Source of the DNA: Nonomuraea aridisoli | Lineage (GTDB): Bacteria > Actinomycetota > Actinomycetes > Streptosporangiales > Streptosporangiaceae | DNA: 64,000 nucleotides | Direction of reading: 5' to 3' | Assembly: GCF_003236395.1 (NCBI RefSeq) | Contig: NZ_POUD01000002.1 | Location: 1-64,000, forward strand | Shown: piece by piece, positions 47,695-57,237 of the stretch | Numbering within the stretch: position 1 is the first letter of the stretch | Layout: each line of letters opens with the position of its first letter | Program-made: the position numbers and the translations under genes | The notes under the pieces: generated by a model | The model's input: the letters and a program-made list of their open reading frames with translations, nothing else | The model's database searches: none | Told to the model about the DNA's origin: nothing

Positions 47695-50600
47695 GTGCGC
47701 GTTGAGGTTCTCGGTCCCGTCAAGGCCTGCCTGGACACCGGCGAGTCCGTGGAGATCAGCGGAGTACGGCTCCGCATGCTGCTGGCCCGGCTCGCGCTGG
47801 AGCCGGGCCGACCCGTCTCCGCCGAGACGCTGATCGACGACCTGTGGGGCGAGGAGGCGCCCGCGGGAGCCTCCGCCGCCCTGCACAGCCTCGTCGCACG
47901 GCTGCGCAAGGCCCTGAGCGGAGCCGTGACCCTGGAGCTGGTCGCCGGCGGCTACCGGCTGCCCGTGAGTCCTCAGGACGTCGACGCCCGCCAGTTCGAG
48001 GAGCTGGCCGCCCGGGGCCGGCGCGAGCTGGCCGCGGGCATGCACAAAGAGGCCGCGGCCACCCTCGGCGCGGCACTGGACCTGTGGCAGGGCGCCGCCC
48101 TGGCCGACGTCCGGGAGGCGCCCTTCGCCGATCGGGTCGCCACGAGACTGCAGACCGTCCGCCACGCGGCCGCCGAGGACCGCATCGACGCCGAACTCCA
48201 CCTCGGCAGGCATGCCGAGGTCCTGGCCGACCTGGAGTCGCTGGCCGCGGCCCACTCCCTGAGCGAGCGTCTGGCGGGGCTGCGGATGCGCGCCCTGGCC
48301 GCGGCCGGCCGCCAGGGCGACGCCCTGACGGTCTACGCGGACATCCAGGGCAGGCTGGCCGACGAGCTGGGCGTGGATCCCGCGCCGGAGCTGCAGGAGA
48401 TCCACCTGGCGCTGCTGCGCGGGGAGATGAAGCGCCCCGAGGCGGCCGCGGAGACGGCTCCGAGCCGGCTGCCCGCCCAGCTCACCAGCTTCGTGGGCCG
48501 GGAGCCTGAGCTGGCACAACTGGCCGGCCTGCTGTCCGCGGGCCGGCTGGTCACCATCGTCGGCCCCGGCGGCTCGGGCAAGACCAGGCTCTCGCTGGAG
48601 GCCGTGGCCAGGGACCCGGCCCACGCGCGCGGGCGCGTCTGGTTCGTCTCGCTGGCCGGGGTCAGCGCGGCGGACCAGATCGTCGACGCGGTGCTGGGCG
48701 CGCTCCACGGCCGCCTCTACGAGGGAGGCGAGTCCACGCCCCTGGACCGGATCTGCGAGCTGCTCGACGTCGGCGACGGCCTCCTCCTGCTGGACAACTG
48801 CGAGCATCTGGTGGAGGCCGCCGCCGAGCTGGTCGGCCGGCTCCTGGTACGGCTGCCGCAGCTGCGCATCCTGGCCACCAGCCGCGAGCCGCTGGCCATC
48901 ACCGGCGAGGCCCTGTGCCACCTGGGCCCGCTCGACGTGCCCAGAGATGCGGCGGTGGCGGCGGTGGCGGCGGCGGTGCGCCTGTTCGTCGACCGGGCGT
49001 CGAGCGTGCGGCCGGGCTTCGCGCTGGACGACTCCACGGTGGAGCCCGTCGTGGAGATCTGCTGGCGGCTGGACGGCATGCCGCTGGCCCTGGAACTGGC
49101 GGCCGCCAAGCTGCGCTCGATGAGCGTCGAGCAGATCGCCGGCCGTCTCGACGACCGCTTCCGCCTGCTCACCTCGGGAAGCAGGGCGGCCCTGCCCCGC
49201 CAGCGCACGTTGCTCGCGGTCGTGGAGTGGAGCTGGGACCTGCTGGACGATCAGGAGCGGGCGCTGGCCAGGCGCCTCGCCTTCTTCCCGGGCGGCGCGG
49301 ACCTGCCCGCGCTGGAGGCGGTCTGCGCGGACGCGTCGCTGCCCGCCGAGGAGATCGTCTACGTGATCGGCTCCCTGGTGGAGAAGTCCATCGTCCAGGA
49401 GTCGGGCGACCGGTACCGCATGCTGGAGACCGTCCGCGCCTACGCGTCGGACCGGCTCGCCGAGTCGGGTGACGACCTCGCCGTGCCGTACTGCGACTAC
49501 TTCCTCGCCCTGGCCGAGAGGAACGAGCCGCTGCTGCGGACCGGGGAGCAGCTGGCCGCGATCGCCGTCTTCGACGCCGAGTACGACAACCTGATGCACG
49601 GCCTGCGCCAGGCCGCCGACCCCTCCCACTTCGTGGGCGCCCTCTTCTGGTACTGGGGCATCAGCGGCAGGAGCGCGCAGTTCGAGAGCAATCTCCACTA
49701 CGGCGTGGCGCTGCCCGAGCAGGCCAAGGCCGCCTTCGGCGTGGTACGGGCGAGCATGGACGTCGACTCGGCGGGAGTCAGGGAGTTCCACCCCGCCCGG
49801 CCGCTGATGCGGATGGCGCAGCTGGCCGCCGCCTCGGCAGGGGAGTCCGAGCTGCAGGACGCCCTGGTCTCGCCCGACCCCTGGGTGCGGGCCGGCGCCC
49901 ACTGGGCCCGCGACTTCCTCCTGACCGAGCAGGGTGACCTGCACTCCGGCGCGTCCTCCCGCCGGGAGGCGCTGCGCGGCTTCGAGGAGGCCGGCGACCG
50001 CTGGGGGATCGTGATCAGCCTGCTGCCGCTGGCCCGCGACCACTCCGTGCGAGGCGAGCACGGCCCGGCCATCGCCGCGCTGGAGCGGGCCGTCGCCCTG
50101 AGCTCCGAGCTGGGCACGGAGGACCACCTCTACCTCAGCCGGGCCAGGCTGGCCCGCGAGCGCAGACGCCAGGGCGACCTCGACGGCGCGCTCCGCGACA
50201 TCGAGGCCACCCACCGCCGGGCCAGGGAGCTCGGCCACCGGCGCATGGAGGTGAACATCCTGGTGGGCCTGGCCAACGTCCACCGGCTCTCGGGCGATCT
50301 GGAGCGGGCCGACCGGATCCTGGACGAGCTGGCCGCCGTCCAGGGCGAGTCCGCCAGGGACCTGCTCGTCAGCACCCGTCTGGAGAACCGGCTCGCCCAG
50401 GGCGACGCCGTCCAGGCCAGGAAGCTGCTGCCCGAGGCCGTCGGCTCGCTCATCACCCAGGGCTACAGCGCGGGCCTGGCCTGGGCCGCCGAGTTGCTGG
50501 CCGGCGTACTGGCGCTGGAGGACGACCCGGACGGGGCGGCCGCCGCGCTCGGCATGAGCCAGGTCATCCGCGGCGAGTTCGACCAGGGTGAGCCGGAGCT

Positions 50601-50748
50601 GCGCGCCCTGGCCGACCGGCTCACCGAGCGCCTGGGCGCTGAGGGCTACGCCCAGGCCTATCGCCTGGGCGCCGAGCTGCCCCGCCAGGACGCGATCGAC
50701 CGGGTGGCCGTCCGCGTCCTGGCCGGTCAGGAGGCGTTCCTGCGGTAG
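47695..50748 (+). CDS. SARP/AfsR-like regulator with BTAD and NB-ARC domains
   Basis: A 1017-residue regulator. Residues 1-90 are an OmpR-type winged helix (RLRMLLARLALEPGRPVSAETLIDDLWG), 95-242 a bacterial transcriptional activation domain (DVDARQFEELAARGRRELAAG), and 260-620 an NB-ARC ATPase with Walker A VGPGGSGKTRLS near 285, Walker B LLLLDNCEHL near 365 and GMPLALELAAAKLR. The rest is helical, TPR-like. Such proteins control secondary metabolism or export genes. The 3' end overlaps the converging exporter permease gene by 22 bases, and it probably regulates that pair. Confidence 0.9.
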   Translation: MRVEVLGPVKACLDTGESVEISGVRLRMLLARLALEPGRPVSAETLIDDLWGEEAPAGASAALHSLVARLRKALSGAVTLELVAGGYRLPVSPQDVDARQFEELAARGRRELAAGMHKEAAATLGAALDLWQGAALADVREAPFADRVATRLQTVRHAAAEDRIDAELHLGRHAEVLADLESLAAAHSLSERLAGLRMRALAAAGRQGDALTVYADIQGRLADELGVDPAPELQEIHLALLRGEMKRPEAAAETAPSRLPAQLTSFVGREPELAQLAGLLSAGRLVTIVGPGGSGKTRLSLEAVARDPAHARGRVWFVSLAGVSAADQIVDAVLGALHGRLYEGGESTPLDRICELLDVGDGLLLLDNCEHLVEAAAELVGRLLVRLPQLRILATSREPLAITGEALCHLGPLDVPRDAAVAAVAAAVRLFVDRASSVRPGFALDDSTVEPVVEICWRLDGMPLALELAAAKLRSMSVEQIAGRLDDRFRLLTSGSRAALPRQRTLLAVVEWSWDLLDDQERALARRLAFFPGGADLPALEAVCADASLPAEEIVYVIGSLVEKSIVQESGDRYRMLETVRAYASDRLAESGDDLAVPYCDYFLALAERNEPLLRTGEQLAAIAVFDAEYDNLMHGLRQAADPSHFVGALFWYWGISGRSAQFESNLHYGVALPEQAKAAFGVVRASMDVDSAGVREFHPARPLMRMAQLAAASAGESELQDALVSPDPWVRAGAHWARDFLLTEQGDLHSGASSRREALRGFEEAGDRWGIVISLLPLARDHSVRGEHGPAIAALERAVALSSELGTEDHLYLSRARLARERRRQGDLDGALRDIEATHRRARELGHRRMEVNILVGLANVHRLSGDLERADRILDELAAVQGESARDLLVSTRLENRLAQGDAVQARKLLPEAVGSLITQGYSAGLAWAAELLAGVLALEDDPDGAAAALGMSQVIRGEFDQGEPELRALADRLTERLGAEGYAQAYRLGAELPRQDAIDRVAVRVLAGQEAFLR

Positions 50749-51500
50749 GAGCGCATCGCCAGCGGGAAGAAGACGGCGATCGCGCCGGCCATCCAGGCCA
50801 GTGCGCCCAGCAGCGAGCCGGCGACCGGGCCGCCGTTCAGCAGGCCGCGCATGGCGTCGGACATGAGGCTGACCGGGTTGACGTCCGACCAGGTCCGCAA
50901 CCAGCCGGGCATGGTCTGACTGGGGACGAAGACGTTGCTGGCGAAGGTGAGCGGCAGGATGAGGATCGTCATCAGACCGATGACCGAGCCGGGCGTCTTG
51001 ACCAGCATGCCGACGTACACCGAGAGCCAGGCGAAGCTCAGGCCGAAGGCGAGCAGCAGGCCGATGCCCGCCAGGGCGGCGAGCGGGCCGGTGTGCATGC
51101 GGTAGCCCATGACCAGGGCGAGACCGAGCAGGACGGCCAGGGAGACCAGGGAGCGCACGAGACCGGCCAGCACGGCGCCGATCAGCGGCGCCGAGCGGGC
51201 GACCGGCATGCTGCGGAATCGGTCGAAGACCCCGGTGCGCGCGTCGGCGTTGAGCGAGACGCCGATGCCGATGCCGGCCTGGAAGACGGTCATGACCATG
51301 ATGCCGGGGACGATGGCCCGCAGGTAGGCGTCGAGGTCCCCGCCGGCGATGGCGCCGCCGAAGAGGTAGACGAACATGAGCAGGAACACCACCGGCGTCA
51401 GGATGACGTCCACGAGCCGCACGGGCGATCTGCGGAGCTTGGCGACACCGCGCCCGGCCAGGACCAGGCTGTGCTGGAGGTCTTGGACCGGGGTGCTCAT
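50727..51500 (-). CDS. DrrB-type ABC transporter permease
   Basis: A 257-residue ABC-2 permease with six spans: RLVDVILTPVVFLLMFVYLFGGAIAGG, DRFRSMPVARSAPLIGAVL and PLTFASNVFVPSQTMPGWLRTWSDVNPVSLMSDAMRGLL, the typical DrrB/daunorubicin-resistance pattern. The start ATG overlaps the stop of the ATPase gene. With that ATPase it should form a drug or natural-product exporter. Its 3' end overlaps the SARP regulator gene tail-to-tail. Confidence 0.9.
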   Translation of the reverse strand: MSTPVQDLQHSLVLAGRGVAKLRRSPVRLVDVILTPVVFLLMFVYLFGGAIAGGDLDAYLRAIVPGIMVMTVFQAGIGIGVSLNADARTGVFDRFRSMPVARSAPLIGAVLAGLVRSLVSLAVLLGLALVMGYRMHTGPLAALAGIGLLLAFGLSFAWLSVYVGMLVKTPGSVIGLMTILILPLTFASNVFVPSQTMPGWLRTWSDVNPVSLMSDAMRGLLNGGPVAGSLLGALAWMAGAIAVFFPLAMRSYRRNAS

Positions 51501-52441
51501 GCCGCGTTCCTCTCGCTGGTCGCGGTGAGCGCCAGGAAGACCTCGTCCAGACTGGGCAGGCGCAGCCCCAGCTCGTCGGCGGGGATCGCGGCCTGCTCCA
51601 GCCTCCTGACCAGGGCCGAGACCAGCATGGGATCGTCGGCGGGCGCGCTCAGCAGCCCGGTGTTCTCGTCGCGGGCGGGAGTCGTGCCGGTGAGCTCGGC
51701 CAGGATGCGGGTGGCCGCGTCCAGGTCGCCCCGCAGGGTGGGGCGGACGTGCAGGATCTGCCCGCCGATGCGGCGTTTCAGCTCGCCGGGGCGGCCCTCG
51801 GCGGCCACCTTGCCGCGGTCGACGACAGTGACGCGGTCGGCGAGCTGGTCGGCCTCCTCCAGGTGCTGGGTCGTGAGCAGGACGGTCGTGCCGTCGGCGA
51901 CCAGCTCCCGGACCACTGCCCACAACTCGTTACGCGTGTGCGGGTCCAGGCCGGTGGTCGGCTCGTCCAGGAGGAGGATCCGCGGCCGGCCCACGAGGCT
52001 GGCGGCCAGGTCCAGGCGGCGGCGCATGCCGCCGGACAACGTGGCGATCGGCCGGCCGGCGGCCTCGGCGAGCTCGAAACGTTCCAGCAACTCCGAGGCC
52101 CGCGCCCGCGCCTGCCGCTTGGACAGGTTGAGCAGGCGGCCCAGCAACACCAGGTTCTCAACGGCGGACAGGTCCTCGTCCACCGAGGCGTCCTGCCCGG
52201 TCAGGCCGATCAGGCTGCGCACCCGGACCGGGTCACGCACCACGTCATGACCGCCGACCTCGGCCCGCCCACCGTCGGGACGGAGCAACGTGGCCAGGAT
52301 CCGGACCGTGGTGGTCTTGCCGGCCCCGTTCGGTCCCAGGATGCCGACGACCTTGCCCACGGGGACCTCCAGGTCCACCCCCTCCAGCGCGGTCGTCCCG
52401 CCGTACCTCTTGATCAGCCCTTCGGCTCGGATCGCGTGCAT
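51497..52441 (-). CDS. DrrA-type ABC transporter ATP-binding protein
   Basis: A 314-residue ATPase. Walker A GPNGAGKTTTVRILATLLRPDGG, signature LSGGMRRRLDLAASL, Walker B ILLLDEPTTGLDPHTRNELW and the switch LLTTQHLEEADQL are intact, and the C-terminal domain resembles DrrA (LPSLDEVFLALTATSERNAA). It energises the permease encoded next. A paralogous pair lies at 54.4-56.2 kb; the two ATPases are clearly related but not recent duplicates. Confidence 0.92.
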   Translation of the reverse strand: MHAIRAEGLIKRYGGTTALEGVDLEVPVGKVVGILGPNGAGKTTTVRILATLLRPDGGRAEVGGHDVVRDPVRVRSLIGLTGQDASVDEDLSAVENLVLLGRLLNLSKRQARARASELLERFELAEAAGRPIATLSGGMRRRLDLAASLVGRPRILLLDEPTTGLDPHTRNELWAVVRELVADGTTVLLTTQHLEEADQLADRVTVVDRGKVAAEGRPGELKRRIGGQILHVRPTLRGDLDAATRILAELTGTTPARDENTGLLSAPADDPMLVSALVRRLEQAAIPADELGLRLPSLDEVFLALTATSERNAA

Positions 52442-52539
52442 CGCCTCTCCTCATCGTTCGACGAGCAAGAGGATGCCGGGAGCCGCTGACACGGCACGGA
52501 CACCGCACTAACAGCAAGTCGGAACGGCTGGGTGAGGTC

Positions 52540-52790
52540 TCAGCCCGCCGCCGTCCCGGGCCCGGTGGTTCCGGTCAGGAGCACCAGCAGCGGCAGGGCG
52601 AGGTCGTTGACGGCGTGGACGGCCACGGCGGGCCGGATCGACCCTCTGCGGCGCATCATCTCGGCGCCGATGACGCCCACCACGAGGGCCGCGGGCAGCA
52701 CGATGTTGATGCCGTGGAAGAAGGCGAAGACCACCGGGCCGCCGATGACGGGCCCGTAACGCAGCAGGGCGTTGCACGACAAGCGGTACG
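52540..52790 (-). pseudogene. C-terminal fragment of a CPBP-family membrane protease
   Basis: The frame ALLRYGPVIGGPVVFAFFHGINIVLPAALVVGVIGAEMMRRRGSIRPAVAVHAVND holds motifs 2 (FxxxH) and 3 (HxxxND) of CPBP (CAAX-protease-like) proteins. The preceding EExxxR motif is gone: upstream of about 52790 the sequence changes abruptly. It is therefore a truncated remnant and not an active protease. Confidence 0.65.
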
Positions 52791-53189
52791 GTGTGCACGA
52801 CGACGGTCCACGATCGTGACCACCGCCAAGCCGGACGACTTCTTCCACAAATTGTTCACGCAGTTGGTACCCCCATCAAGCTCGAGGGAAGAACTGGCAC
52901 GCCAAGCGCTTCATCGACGCGATATGGCGTCTCTGCGACGATATGGCCGCCAAGCGCAAAGCTCGATCGAGCAGCCGTCCTTTGTGCCGCCGGCGACGTG
53001 TTGGGCGCCCTCACCAACCACGCGGCGGCGGTACCGCCCATCCTGCCCCTATCCGCACACGGCACCACCACGGCGACAGGATCCGCCGAGATAACGCTGA
53101 CCCGGTCACGGCCAAAGTCACCGTTCACACGCCCACCGTCGAGGTCTTCGACCGCGCGCTGCAGCGGCTGCTGTGCACCGCGCCGCGCC
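52791..53189. other. Degenerate region, no assignable gene
   Basis: Only short, overlapping frames with uneven codon use occur between the CPBP fragment and the Tn3 transposase remnant. It probably contains further pieces of the decayed transposon, but I can name none of them. Confidence 0.5.
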
Positions 53190-53460
53190 CGGCGGCCTGT
53201 GGCTGATCACGTTGAGCCAGGTCGCGCCGCCACGCCGACGGCCGAAGTACTTCGAGTTCGGCCGCGCGTACACCGACGGCACCGGGACGACGAACCGCAT
53301 GCCGTCGACCGAGGCGACCACCCCGCCGCCCCACGCCTGCGCGAGCGGGTGGTTGCCTGGCTCTGGATCACGATGGTGTTTGCGGCCCGGTAGGTCTCAA
53401 GCCGCAGATCGGTCTGGTCGACGTGGGACAGTCGTCCGTACTTCAGCGCGTCGATGAAGC
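53190..53460 (-). pseudogene. Tn3-family transposase remnant
   Basis: Two frames give consecutive pieces of a Tn3 transposase (DDE_Tnp_Tn3). The first is FIDALKYGRLSHVDQTDLRLETYRAANTIVIQSQA. After a frameshift comes VVASVDGMRFVVPVPSVYARPNSKYFGRRRGGATWLNVIS, which includes the catalytic-domain SVDGMRF segment. Both ends are missing, so this is an inactive fragment of a replicative transposon. Confidence 0.85.
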
Positions 53461-53493
53461 CGGGACCAGCAGGGCTTGGCGCGTCGGCAACGC

Positions 53494-54051
53494 CTACTTG
53501 CGCAATGGTCGCAGCGCTCTGCCCCAGGCGATGACTTGGTCCAGCATGGCGACCAACGCGTCGCCCTGCTGGACCGATGGTTTGAGGACGCTGAAATGCT
53601 CGAAGTCGGTGAACAGTGACAGCGCCACCTGGGCCCGTACGTCCGCGACCTGGAGCTCGCCCATTACCAGTCGCAGGTGTTCCACCGCGCGGGTGCCGCC
53701 GTTGCTGCCGTAGCTGACGAATCCGGCCGCCTTGTTGTTCCATTCGGCATACAGGAAGTCGATGGCGTTCTTCAACGCGCCGGAGGTCGAGTGGTTGTAC
53801 TCGGGCGTCACGAATACGTACGCGTCAAAGGAAGCGATCTTCGTAGCCCATGCCTGGGTGTGTGGATGGCTGTACTGGCCCACCGCCGCCGGCATCACCT
53901 CGTCCAGGTGCGGCAGGTCGAAATCCTTGAGATCCACCAGTTCGAACTCGGCATCGTCGCGTTTGGCCGCGAGGTCATGGACCCAATGAGCCACAGCCTT
54001 TCCGTTGCGTCCCGGGCGCGTGCTGCCGATGATGATGGCTACCTTTATCAT
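53494..54051 (-). CDS. NADPH-dependent FMN reductase
   Basis: A 185-residue flavodoxin-fold reductase. The FMN phosphate loop is GSTRPGRNGKAVAHWV, then VFVTPEYNHSTSGALKNAIDFLYAEWNNKAAGFVSYGSNGGTRAVEHLRLV, which is the full NAD(P)H:FMN reductase/azoreductase pattern. It supplies reduced flavin or reduces quinones. ATG 54051 has GAGGAGA upstream. It lies just beyond the Tn3 remnant, but its codon use looks native and the gene is intact. Confidence 0.92.
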   Translation of the reverse strand: MIKVAIIIGSTRPGRNGKAVAHWVHDLAAKRDDAEFELVDLKDFDLPHLDEVMPAAVGQYSHPHTQAWATKIASFDAYVFVTPEYNHSTSGALKNAIDFLYAEWNNKAAGFVSYGSNGGTRAVEHLRLVMGELQVADVRAQVALSLFTDFEHFSVLKPSVQQGDALVAMLDQVIAWGRALRPLRK

Positions 54052-54385
54052 GGCTTTTCTCCTCTGTTGCGGTCAGTTGGAACTGAGCGGCGGTCGCGGA
54101 CGAATGCCTCGTCGACCGGCGTGGCCTGCGATAGCGCTGCGGGCTCGGAGCGCTGCACGGTGAAGCCCGATGTTGACGGCGGTGACGAGGTTGACGGCGG
54201 TGATGAGGAGGCACCGCAGCGTCCCTCGTGGGGTGCGGCGAGTCCGCCTGCGCCAGGAGCCGCCTTCCACGGGTCTTCCGCGAGTGTGCTGGCTGCTCCC
54301 GCCGGGCGACCCCATTGCGCTGGGCCCAGCCAAGCCGGTTCGCCAGGTGAACGATCTCGGCTAGGTGTTCAGAAGCGGGATCTGG
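54052..54385. other. Intergenic region without a gene
   Basis: There is no convincing gene. The region holds a two-copy 18-bp tandem repeat (54172-54207) and the upstream region of the FMN reductase gene. Confidence 0.5.
54172..54207. repeat. 18-bp tandem duplication
   Basis: GTTGACGGCGGTGACGAG at 54172 is repeated at 54190 with one change (GATGAG). It is non-coding as far as I can tell. Confidence 0.75.
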
Positions 54386-55228
54386 TCATCCGCCGTCATG
54401 GGCGCGGCTGAACCGCCGCACCGTCAGCGGCACCAGGACAGCCAGCAGCAACGTGCACCAGCCAACGGTCGCCAGGACCGGATGGGCGAGCGGCCACGCC
54501 GCGTCGGCGGCTGGAGCCCCGGGGTTGCCGAACAGTTCCCGGCAGGCCGCCGTCGCGGCGCTCACCGGGTTCCATTCCGCGATCACGCGCAGGACGGTGG
54601 GCATTCCGTCGGTCGGGACGAACACATTGGAGAGCATGGTGACCGGCATCATCACCGGGCCCAGCTTCGCCCCCGCTTCTTCGTCCTTGACCAGGGAACC
54701 GATGTAGACGCCGATCCATGACATCGCGTACTGCAGCAATAGCAGCAGGCCGAACGCGGCCACGGCGGATCCTAGGCCGTTCTGGGCACGCCAGCCCACC
54801 AGGAGTCCCGTCGCGGCCATGATGGCCAGCGTGGCCGCGGCGATGATCAGATCGGATGCGGTCTGGCCGAACGGGACGGCCGAACGGGCGATCGGCATCG
54901 ACCGAAGTCGGTCCATCACCCCCCGGCCGTTGTCGGCGGCCACGACGATCATCGAGCTCATCGTTCCCATGGTTATTCCCATGACGAACAGGCCGGGCAT
55001 GAGGTATTCGCGGTAATTGGCGCCGTCACCGACGGAGATGGCACTGCCGAATACGTAACCGAACAAGAGCACGAACGCGAGCGGGAATGCGATCGTGCCG
55101 ATGATGGCACCCGGGCTGTGCCGCAGTTGCGACAGGTTCCGGTAGGCGATCATCATTCCGTCACTCAGGCCGTGTCCGAGCCGGATCAATCCGCGGTTTC
55201 CTGTTCCGGCTGTGTCGATCACTGTCAT
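54386..55228 (-). CDS. DrrB-type ABC transporter permease (second system)
   Basis: A 280-residue ABC-2 permease. An N-terminal cytoplasmic stretch is followed by six spans, with LRHSPGAIIGTIAFPLAFVLLFGYVFGSAI, MDRLRSMPIARSAVPFGQ and TMLSNVFVPTDGMPTVLRVIAEWNPVSAATAACRELFG. It pairs with the ATPase encoded 11 bases upstream. Export of a hydrophobic toxic compound is likely; the substrate is unknown. Confidence 0.9.
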   Translation of the reverse strand: MTVIDTAGTGNRGLIRLGHGLSDGMMIAYRNLSQLRHSPGAIIGTIAFPLAFVLLFGYVFGSAISVGDGANYREYLMPGLFVMGITMGTMSSMIVVAADNGRGVMDRLRSMPIARSAVPFGQTASDLIIAAATLAIMAATGLLVGWRAQNGLGSAVAAFGLLLLLQYAMSWIGVYIGSLVKDEEAGAKLGPVMMPVTMLSNVFVPTDGMPTVLRVIAEWNPVSAATAACRELFGNPGAPAADAAWPLAHPVLATVGWCTLLLAVLVPLTVRRFSRAHDGG

Positions 55229-55239
55229 GGAGTGGCCTC

Positions 55240-56223
55240 CTAAAGCCGTGTAGCGGGGTTTCGATCGTCGCTGCCGGCAGCTGCGTCCGTCAGCGTCAGG
55301 AACACCTCGTCCAGGGTCGGTAGCCGTACGGCCACATCCGCTGGATTCACGCCGGCGGCGTCCAGCCGGCGAACCACCTCGGGCAGCGACATTGACTCGC
55401 TGCCGAACGGCACGCTGAGCCGCCGCTGGTCGTGGTCCACGTCCGGAGCCACGCGCGCCATGCCGGCCAATGCGCGTTGAGCGACGTCAATGTCGTGGTC
55501 GGCGTGAACGACGACGTCGATCCGGCCGCCGATTCTTGCCTTCAGCTCTTTCGGCGCTCCCGAGGCGATCACGCGGCCACCGTCGATCACCGCGATGTGC
55601 TGGGCAAGCTGATCGGCCTCCGCCAGGTACTGAGTGGTCAGCAATACCGTCGCGCCTTGAGCAACCAGTTCTCGCGTCGTGTCCCAGATTTCGTTGCGGC
55701 TGCGGGGGTCCAGCCCGGTCGTGGGCTCGTCCAGGAACAGCACGGCGGGCGGGACCAGCATGCTGGAGATCAGGTCGAGGCGGCGCCGCATGCCGCCGGA
55801 GTAGGTCCGCACCAACCGGTCGGCTGCGTCCGCGAGCCCGAATCGCTCCAGCAGTTCCTCGGCCCGCCGACGGGCCTCGGCGCGCCGCAGGTGTAAGAGG
55901 CGGGCGAAGATGTAGAGGTTCTCCCGGCCGGTGAGGTCTTCGTCCAGGGCCGCATGCTGACCGGTCAACCGAATGTGGCGGCGGACCTGACGCGACTGGC
56001 GTACCACGTCGTAGCCAGCGACGGTCGCTCGCCCTTCGTCCACGGTGGTCAATGTCGCCAGTATGCGGATGGCGGTGGTCTTGCCCGCCCCGTTGGGCCC
56101 CAGGACGCCGAAGATCGTCCCGGCCGGCACCGCTAGATCTAGCCCTGCGAGGGCCTGTGTCCTGCCGAAACGCTTGCGTAGTCCTTCTGTGACGACAATC
56201 GCGTCACTGCTGCGAATGTCCAC
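55240..56223 (-). CDS. DrrA-type ABC transporter ATP-binding protein (second system)
   Basis: A 327-residue drug-export ATPase. Walker A GPNGAGKTTAIRILATL, signature YSGGMRRRLDLISSML, Walker B VLFLDEPTTGLDPRSRNEIW, the LLTTQYLAEADQL switch and a DrrA-like C-terminus (LPTLDEVFLTLTDAA) are present. It is the first gene of a two-gene exporter operon and is divergent from a TetR-family gene, the common layout for a drug pump under its repressor. Confidence 0.92.
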   Translation of the reverse strand: MDIRSSDAIVVTEGLRKRFGRTQALAGLDLAVPAGTIFGVLGPNGAGKTTAIRILATLTTVDEGRATVAGYDVVRQSRQVRRHIRLTGQHAALDEDLTGRENLYIFARLLHLRRAEARRRAEELLERFGLADAADRLVRTYSGGMRRRLDLISSMLVPPAVLFLDEPTTGLDPRSRNEIWDTTRELVAQGATVLLTTQYLAEADQLAQHIAVIDGGRVIASGAPKELKARIGGRIDVVVHADHDIDVAQRALAGMARVAPDVDHDQRRLSVPFGSESMSLPEVVRRLDAAGVNPADVAVRLPTLDEVFLTLTDAAAGSDDRNPATRL

Positions 56224-56336
56224 CCGGCCTCCTTGAAGCGAATTCGAGTACGGTCTATGCGAAATGTGACCCTAGCTTTCGGGTACGATGTACGCAAGCA
56301 CCGCAGGCAAGACGGCATGATGGAGGCATAGGGAGA

Positions 56337-57083
56337 ATGACCGACAGAACCCCCGCTCGATCCGAGCTGCCGTCCGAAGCACGTCTTTGGCGGCCTTCGT
56401 CTCGGTCAACGGATTCTGCGCGTGGACGGCCTCCCGGTTACAGTCGCGCCCAGATCGCCGAGGCCGCCATCAAGATCGCCGACGCGGAGGGCGTCGAAGC
56501 ACTCTCCATGCGCAAGGTCGCGACAGCCCTGGGAACCGGCGCGATGAGCCTTTACCGGTATGTCAAGAACAAGGAGGCACTATGTCAACTGATGGTCGAC
56601 CACATGGTGGGCCAGGCCGTGCTGCCAGAACGTACCGGCGAATGGCGCACCGATCTGCGGGCGTTGGCCGTGGCACAACGGATGACGCAACTGGCCCATC
56701 CGTGGCTCGCCGGAATCGCGGCCGGCCGGCCCACCATGGGTCCGAACACGCTGCGCATGCTGGAACACGGCATGTCCATCCTCGACGGCCTTGGACTCTC
56801 CCTCGCTGAGATGCTGGAGATCTACTCGTTGATCAGCAGTTGGGTCAACGGGTTCGTGCGGGAGGAGTTGACCGAAGAGGCGGTCCGCGAACGGAGCGGA
56901 CTCAGCGTGCAGGAATGGCGCCAGAACATCGCACCGTACATCGAAAACCTGATGAGCAGCGGTGACTATCCATACTTCACGCGTATCGTACGCGAGGGCA
57001 TCGACCATGACTTCGATATGCGGTTCGAACGCGGGCTTGACAGGATCATCGCCGGTATCGCTGCGACTCTCCCTAGCAGATGA
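56337..57083 (+). CDS. TetR-family repressor with TetR_C domain
   Basis: A 248-residue regulator. After a 30-residue N-terminal arm, the helix-turn-helix reads YSRAQIAEAAIKIADAEGVEALSMRKVATALGTGAMSLYRYVKNKEAL, and the rest resembles the tetracycline-repressor C-terminal domain. It is divergent from the DrrAB exporter with a 113-base intergenic region and most likely represses it until the drug binds. GTACGATGTAC (56283-56293) in the gap is a weak candidate operator. ATG 56337 has GGGAGA immediately upstream. Confidence 0.9.
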   Translation: MTDRTPARSELPSEARLWRPSSRSTDSARGRPPGYSRAQIAEAAIKIADAEGVEALSMRKVATALGTGAMSLYRYVKNKEALCQLMVDHMVGQAVLPERTGEWRTDLRALAVAQRMTQLAHPWLAGIAAGRPTMGPNTLRMLEHGMSILDGLGLSLAEMLEIYSLISSWVNGFVREELTEEAVRERSGLSVQEWRQNIAPYIENLMSSGDYPYFTRIVREGIDHDFDMRFERGLDRIIAGIAATLPSR

Positions 57084-57116
57084 GCCAGTTCCGGACTGCC
57101 GGCCCGTTGAAAGCCC

Positions 57117-57230
57117 ATAGTGGCCTTCCGTGCGGATGGCGAAGCCGCCGGTCAGGCGGGCGTAGGTGTAGCCGTTGCGCAGGTCTCTCCGCGAAGCCAT
57201 GGTGACCAGGGCTGTCAGGTTGAAAGACTC
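57117..57230 (-). pseudogene. IS5-type transposase fragment
   Basis: A short frame reads LTALVTMASRRDLRNGYTYARLTGGFAI, corresponding to the helix-turn-helix region (L-x-LRNG-TYARLA-GF-I) found near the start of actinomycete IS5/DDE_4 transposases. Nothing of the catalytic domain follows, and the preceding N-terminus is unrecognisable. It is a remnant of about 40 codons. Confidence 0.55.
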
Positions 57231-57237
57231 CAGTTCA

